Origin: Anastrepha obliqua
Taxonomy: Eukaryota; Arthropoda; Insecta; Diptera; Tephritidae
Reading direction: 5' to 3'
Length of the DNA: 64,000 nucleotides
Assembly: GCF_027943255.1 (NCBI RefSeq)
Contig: NC_072895.1
Coordinates: forward strand, 83,702,001-83,766,000
Shown here: one piece after another, positions 56,650 through 64,000 of the stretch
Numbering within the stretch: position 1 is the first letter of the stretch
How the letters are laid out: every line of letters begins with the position of its first letter
Position numbers and translations under genes: made by a program
The notes under the pieces: model-generated
What the model was told of the DNA's origin: nothing
The model's input: only the letters and a program-made list of their open reading frames with translations
The model's database searches: none

Positions 56650-58850
56650 GGTGCGTTAGGTTAGGTTAGTATGGTTGCCCCGGGAGTGGGCACACTTGGA
56701 CGAAGAGAAATTCGTCCTTTGTGATACCATTGTCAAGGAAGTGAGGAGAGGGGAAGGACCGATGAGGTGCAGGGAGAGGGCGGGGAGAGGTGGTGATGGG
56801 AAGGTTGGGAGCGTGCGGATTATGAACGATGACTATGTTTGCGTCAACCGCTTAATGCTGCTGATGAAACTCATCAGATTTTTAATGTCAGCGCCAGCTA
56901 TCTCAGCAGGCGTGGCAAAGAAGTAAGACCCAAGATGCCTGAATCTTAGCCCCGCCAGGGCAGGGCAGCTAAGGAGAAGGTGCTGAGATGATTCCACCTC
57001 ATCCTCCATACATCCAGCACAGAAAGGACTCGAGATGATTCCAAGTCTCACAGCATGCATTCCTCGCGCATTGTGTCCTGTGAGAGAACCCACTAGATTG
57101 GAGAGCTGATATTTTGTCAGTCTCAGAAGCTCACCCGAGCGCCTTCGGTCCACACGTGGCCAGAAGGATTTCGCAACTTTGCACGTTTGTGCATTTTCCC
57201 AGCGCTCGCTGAGTTTGCGCGATGCCCATCTTTCCAGGAGCAGACCGCAGGTAGTCAGGGGGATTCCAATTTTCTCCCTCCGCGGGGAAATCACCTCACA
57301 TGTCCCTTGTCTAGCCAGCTCATCCGCCTCACAGTTTCCTGCAATGTCGCTGTGACCGGGAACCCAGATGAGGCTGATGTCAAAGAATTCGGACGCAGTC
57401 GAAAGTGAGGTCAAGCATTCCTTGACCAATTCCGAATGCACCGTCATAGACCCGAGGGCCCTTATTGCCGCTTGGCTATCGGAGTAAATATTTACCTTCT
57501 TGACTGTTAGTACACATTTGAGCAGCCAATCAGCTGCCTCCTTGATTGCGGCTACCTCTGCCTGGAACACACTGCAGTGGTCCGGTAGCCTGAATTTAAG
57601 TCTGATGGGGAGCCCTTCGCAAAAGACTCCTCCGCCAACCTTTCCTTCCAACTTCGATCCATCCGTGAACAAGTTCACCAGGCCCTGCCCCCAAGTGTAG
57701 CCCCCCGTCCACTCTTCCCTTGACGGGATGTGAGTGGTGAATGTTCCGGTCGGACTAAATGAGGGTATACACTGGTCTGTTGACAGAGGGATGAACTCAA
57801 AGTTTCTGAGGATGCTTGAGTGCCCATAAGGGAGATTGAGCTTATAGCTCCAGCCCCTCAGTCTGATTGCGGTACGTGTTGCGGCAGTTCTGCCTGCGAT
57901 ATCTACGGGTACCACATTTAACATTGCGTTGAGCGCCAGAGTAGGAGTCGTTCGAAGCGCCCCACTGATTCCAATGAGTGCCGACCTCTGAACTCTTTCC
58001 AGCTTCTTCACCAATGTCGTATTCTCTAGTGAGTTCCACCAGACTATGACTCCATATAACAAGATAGGCTTTACAATGGTATTATACAGCCAGAAAACAA
58101 CTCGAGGCGAGAGGCCCCATCTTTTGCCAATTGCGCCCTTGCACCCATACAAGGCGATTGTTGCCTTCCTCACCCTTTCCTCAATATTGGGCTTCCATGT
58201 AAGCTTGCTGTCAAGGATAATACCAAGGTACTTCACCTTGTCAGAAAGCATCAGAGGAGCGCCCCCTATTGAGGGAAGTTGAGCTCTGGGTATTTTATAT
58301 TTCCTCGTAAATAGGACGAGCTCCGTCTTAAGAGGATTCACCGACAGGCCACAATCCGTTGCCCATCTAACAACTGCATTCAGATATCCCTGCATCAAGT
58401 TGTACAGAGTATCCAAAAATTTTCCTCTAACAATTAGTGCCACGTCATCCGCGTAGGCAATTACCCTGCAGCCTCCCTTCACCAGCTCCTCCAACAGATC
58501 ATTTAGCACAACCACCCAGAGGAATGGTGAGAGAACCCCACCTTGCGGAGTGCCTCTACTCACCTGCCGGTGGATGGAGATACCGCCCCACTCTGCCGTG
58601 ACAGTTCTGTCGCTAAGCATTTTGTGGATAAGTCTTATAAGGTCGGTTTCGACCCCTAGTTTACCTAGAGACCTGGTAATTGCCTCCGGAAGGACGTTGT
58701 TAAAAGCCCCCTCGATGTCGAGGAAGGCGCCTACCGCAAACTCCTTCTGAAGAAGAGACTCTTCGATTTCTTCCACGATTGTATGTAGGGCAGATTCCAC
58801 CGATCTACCCTTGCAATAAGCATGTTGAGTATGCGACAGTCTGGGTGCGT
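56650..58850 (-). mobile_element. LOA-like LINE, 5'-truncated, long intact frame
   Basis: Minus strand from about 58850 (HAYCKGRSVESALHTIVEEI, RT block 2a) to a 3' untranslated region of about 180 bp that ends CATACTAACCTAACCTAACG on the minus strand (56650). The coding part is described separately. No target duplication is apparent. Upstream is an unrelated repeat fragment, so the 5' truncation point is about 58850. Confidence 0.8.
56833..58800 (-). CDS. LOA-like LINE RT and RNase H polyprotein, 655 codons open
   Basis: RT: FAVGAFLDIEGAFNNV (block A), GTPQGGVLSPFLWVVVLNDL (block B), VIAYADDVALIVRGKFLDTL (block C, YADD), NPLKTELVLFTRK, VKYLGIILDSKLTWKPNIEE, WGLSPRVVFWLYNTIVKPIL. RNase H at about residues 365-495: VNLFTDGSKLEGKVGGGVFC (D), VFQAEVAAIKEAADWLL (E), VNIYSDSQAAIRAL (D), LIWVPGHSDIAGNCEADELA (H and D). 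C-terminal motif CAGCMEDEVESSQHLLLSCP. All catalytic residues look present, with no stop over 1.97 kb, so this is the youngest coding element here. The first M (58800) is not a true start: coding runs on upstream, and ORF1, endonuclease and RT fingers are missing. An RNase H domain and the thumb motif favour the LOA clade (I clade less likely). Confidence 0.9.
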   Translation of the reverse strand: MESALHTIVEEIEESLLQKEFAVGAFLDIEGAFNNVLPEAITRSLGKLGVETDLIRLIHKMLSDRTVTAEWGGISIHRQVSRGTPQGGVLSPFLWVVVLNDLLEELVKGGCRVIAYADDVALIVRGKFLDTLYNLMQGYLNAVVRWATDCGLSVNPLKTELVLFTRKYKIPRAQLPSIGGAPLMLSDKVKYLGIILDSKLTWKPNIEERVRKATIALYGCKGAIGKRWGLSPRVVFWLYNTIVKPILLYGVIVWWNSLENTTLVKKLERVQRSALIGISGALRTTPTLALNAMLNVVPVDIAGRTAATRTAIRLRGWSYKLNLPYGHSSILRNFEFIPLSTDQCIPSFSPTGTFTTHIPSREEWTGGYTWGQGLVNLFTDGSKLEGKVGGGVFCEGLPIRLKFRLPDHCSVFQAEVAAIKEAADWLLKCVLTVKKVNIYSDSQAAIRALGSMTVHSELVKECLTSLSTASEFFDISLIWVPGHSDIAGNCEADELARQGTCEVISPRREKIGIPLTTCGLLLERWASRKLSERWENAQTCKVAKSFWPRVDRRRSGELLRLTKYQLSNLVGSLTGHNARGMHAVRLGIISSPFCAGCMEDEVESSQHLLLSCPALAGLRFRHLGSYFFATPAEIAGADIKNLMSFISSIKRLTQT

Positions 58851-58856
58851 AGGATT

Positions 58857-58965
58857 ACGCGAATATTCTGTCACTTCAGCAGCATTCCCAGTATATGTCT
58901 GGGGATTGTTTATGCTGTTACAACAACAACCACAACCAGCGAGCATGTGGAGGCGATAAGTTGAA
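58857..58965. repeat. Dispersed repeat fragment with ACA tract
   Basis: TATGCTGTTACAACAACAAC preceded by CCCAGTATATGTCTGGGGAT and CTTCAGCAGCATTCCCAG. The complement (GTTGTAACAGCATAAAC) is a word I associate with a common higher-fly retroelement end. No coding. Confidence 0.4.
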
Positions 58966-60635
58966 GCTGGAGTGAAAAAACAAGCTATCCTTGAGTCAAA
59001 TTAAATTCCTAGCTCTAAATAAATCAAATTCCAATTTGTTTATACATAAAATACATATACTCGTAGATATCATTTAAAATATAGTAAAACAGTTTATTTA
59101 TTTAAAATCACTCAACACTTCAATTCAAACAAATTCACACATGCATCTAAACTGATCCTAATGACTTTTCTATTGAACTCGCCCTTTATAATCAATATCA
59201 CGGCGCCCCCTTATTGTTATCTCAGACTTAGCAAGACTTCCTTCCTCCTATATTTCACTACTCTGTGTATCGGAATACTTTGTGCATATTTAAATCATTT
59301 CGATATCGCCGCCTTCGCATCTATTCTCTGCTTCAATAGCTGCTGCGGTTCATTAAAATGCTTGGTTTCCTATTTGCGTCATGATGTGTTAAAAAAAAAC
59401 ACAAAAAAAAAAAATAAAAAATAAAAAAAAATATAAAGGGTGTTCAAAATAAAAAAAACTTCAGATTTAAAAGAAAAATAACACTCGTCAAAATTTTTTT
59501 TAAGACATAAGTCCTGATGCTAGGCAGCGAAAAACACCAAATTATCCATTCGTAATTTTTCAAGTTATTTCTGGCGCCACTGTTAATCATTATTCTTGAA
59601 TTAAAAAACTGCGATACTCAGTAAGAATTTTTAAATTTTAAAACGCTTAACTGTGACAGAGTCAAGGTTGGGAGGTGTAGGAAGTTAACAGTGTCAAACA
59701 GACGTATAATTTTAAAAGAAACTTGTATGATATTAGGATCACCCTGTCATGCTTGCTAATTCAGCTAGCTTCTGAGCTTGTCTTTTTTTATTTTCGCGCT
59801 TTTTGTGCATTAAAATTTGTGTGATTTGGATATTTCACTTTTTCTGTCATTTTCATCATTTTCCTGCTTACTTTTTCCATTCGTCTCGCATTTCTTCTAC
59901 TTATATTTTATTTTTCCTATTTTTTTCTCTTTTTTCTGTTTCTTACACCCCACATTGACGAACTGTTTTGAATTTATGTAAATTGAAACGTAAACCACAG
60001 CAGTGGTAAGTTGACAGGCACAGCAAAATGGTGGTGGCAAATCATCACGTCTTGAGTATATGAAGGTAAGCCATCCGAGACGCTACATCATGCGTTATGA
60101 AAGTTTATTAAAACACGTTCAGATCTTCAGCAGATTCGTTTTCCAATTTGCATTTTGTTTTTACAATAAATTCGCACGCTTCTCGAGCAGTATCGTAATT
60201 GCAGCGAAGGCCAGTTGAATCATTTCATTTGGCATTCAACTTCGTTTGCTGTTATTGTTGTAATTTATTTCCCCAACTCCCATGCTGCCTTTGTTGTTGC
60301 AGTTAATACATCAAAGCACCCTTCGCACAAACTGTAAATGAGCACTTTTTGTGCTACGTGGAAACTTACTTCCGGCAAAGCTGTGCATATCACAGCTTCT
60401 TCTTTTTTTCTTTGCATTCGAATTGGCTTGTTAGTTTTGTGCAAATGGCAATATAGTTTGCTTAATGGTCATTTGGTAATCAATGGAGAAAATGAGGACA
60501 AACAATTTCCACCAAAAAAATGCAATGAGAAGTAACAACAATAACAATAGCAGTTGAGAACCTGTTTTTCAATTCTTTACTACTTTGCGTTCATCTACAT
60601 TTAAATCAGCAAATGAGCAGTTAAAGGCTATGTTT
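58966..60635. other. Intergenic; A-rich tract and weak inverted ends
   Basis: 59392-59435 is an A-rich simple tract. AAAGGGTGTTCAAAAT at 59437 and ATCACCCTGTCAT at 59741 are weakly inverse and could bound a 0.3-kb MITE, but support is thin. 59760-60630 is unique host-like DNA. Confidence 0.35.
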
Positions 60636-60639
60636 TACT

Positions 60640-61235
60640 ACTTGCTGATGCGCTTGCCAGGAAGGGCACTGATTTGGCCTCAGAGACCTCCTACCCGGTC
60701 ATCGGCTTCCCCTTGACAGTTGTTAAAGGGGAACTGCGCAAATTATTTCTCAAGAAAGCGCAGAAAAGATGGAGCTCCATTTTTTCATGTGCTATTTCGA
60801 AAACCCTTTGGTCCCAATACGATATACGAAGGACTCAGAAAGTTCTTTGGACTCCTCGCGATTCAATTTTCAAACTCGTAGCAGTGTTTACCGGTCACTG
60901 GACGATCCGCACACACGCGGAAAAGCTAGGGTTACCATTTAACCCCCATTGCAGAAGCTGTAGGGACCTTTCAGAGAAGGAGACTGCAGAGCATTTTCTC
61001 TATAAATGTCCGGGTTTGACAGCTAGTAGACAAAGGTCACTGGGAGCTCCTTTCTTCGACAGCCTGGGGCAGTGCGCCAACATAAATCCAATCAATCTTC
61101 CCCATTATATCAACACTCTGGTTGGCTGTAGATATCTGCCTGTTGGAGGTCTCAAAATGGTATCCAAACGGCGCTTTAGTGCTCCTTGAGGAGTACCAGG
61201 TGCACTTCAACCATTTCACCTACCTACCTACATCC
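60640..61235 (+). pseudogene. LOA-like LINE C-terminal fragment
   Basis: Begins at the end of RNase H (LADALARKGTDLASETS) and gives an open frame to 61189: KELRKLFLKKAQKRW-like residues, LVAVFTGHWTIRTHAEKLGL, PHCRSCRDLSEKETAEHFLY and KCPGLTASRQRSLGAPFF, the C-x2-C-x8-E-x3-H-x4-C motif after RNase H. It shares the arrangement with 56833-58800 but differs in sequence, so another family. It ends near a (CTAC)n tail at 61220-61233. RT is absent. Confidence 0.8.
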
Positions 61236-61261
61236 ATGGTTGTGTATTTGGGGAAGACACC

Positions 61262-61458
61262 CGAACGATGACTGATTTACGGTGGAGTTAGCCGCTTCGT
61301 ACTACTGAGGAATTTCATCAGGTTATATCAACAGGCGTAGCAAAGAGAAGAGATACAAAATGCTTAAACCTTAGCCCTGTGAAAGCAGGGTAGTTACAAG
61401 GAAAAAGCTGAAACGATTCCACCTCATCCTACATACAACTGACGCAAAAAGGTCTTAT
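61262..61458 (-). pseudogene. LOA-like LINE 3' fragment, interrupted (resumes 63414-63500)
   Basis: Aligns with 56825-57035 of the LOA-like element: GAACGATGACT, CAGGCGTRGCAAAGA, CTTAGCCC, GATTCCACCTCATCC and CATACAWCY occur in the same order. The match stops at 61458 and resumes at 63414 (GAGTCTCGCAGATG, CCTCGCG, CAATGTCCTGTAAGGGTACC, against 57043-57095). The gap is exactly the nested insertion. Confidence 0.75.
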
Positions 61459-63413
61459 GCTGGATGCTTTCCATTTCAATTCAACCGGGCTACTCGGGTC
61501 ATGTTCTTCGATTTCGATGTAACTTAAATATGTTGCTCTCTGGTCAAAATAATGAGACACGTATTTTTTTGTTCGCCCGAAAAAAATTTTTTTCAAGAGT
61601 TATCGGCAATTTTGTTTTTTGCCTCAAACTCGATTTTTTTTAATTATATAAGAAAAAAATTTTTTGAAATGCCCATAACTTAGTCAAAAATGAACCGATT
61701 TTAATAATTCTGGGTTCAAAATGATCGTAATTACTTACACAAGCGACTTCATGTAGAAACAATTGCAAAAAAGTAGTTGAAAATTTTTTATTTAGTAAAA
61801 AAGAAAAAAAATTTAAATTTTTTCAAAATTCAATATTTCAAAAAGTGCATTTTTTTTTTTTTATAACTTTTTCCAAATCAAAAAAACATCTCAAACTTTA
61901 ATTGAGCTGCATGCCTAGTAGCTAAAATGAGTTGTTTTTGAGTAATGAATTTTTGAGTAAACACCCTGTTTCGCACTTTTTGTTTTTTGCAAAATAAAAA
62001 ATTTTCAACTACTTTTTTGCAATTGTTTCTAAATGAAATCGCTCGTGTAAGTAATAACGATCATTTTGAACCCAAAACTATTAAAATCGGTTCATTTTTG
62101 ACTAAGTTATGAGCAATTAAAAAAAATTTTCTTATATAGATTATTTCCATTTCAATTCAAAAGGGCTATTCGGGACATGTTCTTCGATTTCGATGTAACT
62201 CAAATATGTTGCTCTCTGGTCAAAATAATGAGACACGTACTTTTTTGTTCGCCCGAAAAAATTTTTTTTCAAGAGTTATCGGCAATTTTGTTTTTCGGCT
62301 CAAAATCGATTTTTTTTAATTATATAAGAAAAAAATTTTTTGAAATACTCATAACTTAGTCAAAAATGAACCGATTTTAATAATTTTGGGTTCAAAATGA
62401 TCGTTATTACTTACACGAGCGATTTCATTTAGAAACAATTGCAAAAAAGTAGTTGAACATTTTTTATTTTGCAAAAAACAAAAAGTGCGAAACAGGGTGT
62501 TTACTCAAAAATTCATTACTCAAAAACAACGCATTTTAGCTACTAGGCATGCAGCTCAATTAAAGTTTGAGATGTTTTTTTGATTTAGAAAAAGTTATAA
62601 AAAAAAAAAAAAATGCACTTTTTGAAATATTGAATTTTGAAAAAATTTAAATTTTTTTTCTTTTTTACTAAATAAAAAATTTTCAACTACTTTTTTGCAA
62701 TTGTTTCTACATGAAGTCGCTTGTGTAAGTAATTACGATCATTTTGAACCCAGAATTATTAAAATCGGTTCATTTTTGACTAAGTTATGGGCATTTCAAA
62801 AAATTTTTTTCTTATATAATTAAAAAAAATCGAGTTTGAGGCAAAAAACAAAATTGCCGATAACTCTTGAAAAAAATTTTTTTCGGGCGAACAAAAAAAT
62901 ACGTGTCTCATTATTTTGACCAGAGAGCAACATATTTAAGTTACATCGAAATCGAAGAACATGACCCGAGTAGCCCGGTTGAATTGAAATGGAAAGCATC
63001 GCTGGAAACAGTCACCGATGTACAAAGTCCCTTACCGCACCCCCGTAGAGAACAACTGCGTTCTTTTATATATACTTACACAATACATCGGTTGCCATTG
63101 ATATTTTTGCGTCCACACTTTTTCACAGTTCAGTAGTTCATTTATCTATAATTAACATTATTCAACATTATTTTTAACTTATTTTAACAAAAATTAAAAT
63201 TTTCCCAAGTTTATTTTGTAAATGATTTCGAAATGTACTGTTTGGCAACACTGTGTAGGGAGAAAGCAATCCTGAGAGGAATTTTCGAAAATCCTGCTAT
63301 AAAATCCACCATACTACTATAAGGGAAGTAATTTTTCATTTACGTGGGGCTCTCATTAGTTTAATCGCAACAGCTGATAAGGAACTGCGTTAACGCCTGT
63401 GACTGTTTTCAGC
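61459..63413. mobile_element. Small TIR element, split by the foldback dimer
   Basis: Left end GCTG (61459) plus GAAACAGTCAC (63005-63015) pairs with GTGACTGTTTTCAGC (63399-63413), 14 of 15. It interrupts the LINE fragment cleanly. About 415 bp without the inserted dimer; no coding. Confidence 0.65.
61463..63000. mobile_element. Head-to-head foldback dimer, 1.54 kb palindrome
   Basis: Starts GATGCTTTCCATTTCAATTC and ends with the exact complement at 63000, with a single 4-bp duplication GCTG on both sides (61459-61462, 63001-63004). The right unit (about 62138-63000) is a full foldback like copy B; the left unit (61463-62137) is the same element inverted and lacking about 190 bp at the join. 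Outer arms share private changes (CTACTCGGG / CCCGAGTAG; CTCAAACTCG / CGAGTTTGAG), and inner arms share others (AAATGAAATCGCTC / GAGCGATTTCATTT). Confidence 0.9.
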
Positions 63414-63500
63414 ATCAAAGTAATGCTGAGTCTCGCAGATGTATACCTCGCGATCAATGTCCTGTAAGGGTACCCACGAAATTTGAGAGCTCAATCAGTA

Positions 63501-63649
63501 GTACTTTCTTCCTTTTAGAAAGATTATAAGCAATATCTAGCATCGGAGGCAGTATTGCATTGACTGAGGTAACTCCCAAATGCATAAAATTGTTTACTTC
63601 TGATCTGCGGATATAAGACTAAATCATTGGTTTCCAAATCAGCACTTTA
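63501..63649. other. Short spacer, no feature
   Basis: May be further decayed LINE sequence, but similarity to the LOA-like element is lost. Confidence 0.3.
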
Positions 63650-63850
63650 TAGCTGACGACCTATGAATGCTCGAAAGCTCACTTGTTTGAGCAGCTGTGT
63701 GGCAGCTTGCTTTGTCGTGTTGAAAAAAAAATCGACCTCTGCTATTAATTTCGCTTAGTTTACCAAACATTTCTGGCAAACAAAAGCCATTGATCATTAT
63801 AAATGCCACGAAAGCGTCATGTTGGCCCTTGGCCAGATATTTAGCCATAT
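63650..63850 (-). pseudogene. Mariner transposase fragment
   Basis: Minus frame: FIMINGFCLPEMFGKLSEIN and SRGRFFFQHDKASCHTAAQT, matching the mariner CLPEVFEE...RRIILHHDNASCHTS block with the second catalytic D (HDNA here HDKA). N-terminal and C-terminal parts are not visible; the element could run past the window edge. Confidence 0.7.
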
Positions 63851-64000
63851 GCTTATGTAATGTTGTATTTTGTACGTTTTGAACAATTGGCTATATATGA
63901 CTCAGTCGTAGGGTACGTCACATTACGATCTTTCAAATTTAGGTACTTCATCTTTTCTAGCATAACAACCGATTTTGAACGATCTTCATAAAATTCATCA

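Noticed and set aside
59437..59752. MITE bounded by AGGGTG and CACCCT
   Set aside because: Only six bases match with no target duplication; kept as a remark only.
1..64000. CRISPR array, prophage, operon or bacterial defence system
   Set aside because: No regular spacer array, no bacterial gene density or ribosome binding sites; the sequence is eukaryotic.

Overview
The window is insect nuclear DNA from a higher fly, probably a tephritid fruit fly. This rests on AT-rich sequence with (TATG)n and CATATG-rich non-coding words, a canonical nuclear tRNA-Arg, and a dispersed tRNA-derived SINE whose body I associate with tephritid genomes; the exact species cannot be told. It is almost entirely intergenic or intronic and works as a transposon graveyard. 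I find one confident host gene, tRNA-Arg(ACG) at 41088-41160 on the minus strand, and one tentative host coding exon at 15019-15086 on the plus strand.

Layout. 1-6 kb: decayed mariner-type copy, 3' end of an unnamed TIR element, Helitron-like piece, R1-type reverse transcriptase remnant. 6.9-9 kb: deleted Tc1-like element, a complete non-autonomous Helitron (7746-8888) and the SINE whose AT tail the Helitron entered. 11-13.3 kb: mariner-type copy split by a TTAA element and by a SINE. 13.5-20.6 kb: LINE remnants, the candidate exon, a mariner fragment, a second TTAA element and a long RTE-like LINE. 21.5 kb: SINE with an inverted 5' end and perfect 15-bp target duplication. 24.8-32.8 kb: LINE tails, a mariner with intact TIRs, and the best-preserved transposase (32029-32790). 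34.7-40.4 kb: mariner, LOA-like and SINE remnants, with an 88-nt hairpin at 36633. 41-45.2 kb: the tRNA gene, then an apparently undescribed DNA transposon (41950-45203) with perfect 35-bp inverted ends, its own decayed transposase and two inserted foldback elements. 47-52.3 kb: a CR1/Crack-like LINE, a mariner with an insert, an RTE-like fragment. 54.6-61.2 kb: more LINE pieces, including an uninterrupted 655-codon LOA-like RT/RNase H frame (56833-58800). 61.2-63.5 kb: three-level nest, with a LINE remnant hit by a TIR element that was itself hit by a 1.54-kb head-to-head foldback dimer.

The genes do not form a pathway. The window records serial invasions: cut-and-paste elements (mariner, Tc1, TTAA elements, foldbacks), rolling-circle Helitrons, LINEs, and a SINE that must borrow LINE machinery. 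Target-site duplications give the order of several insertions.
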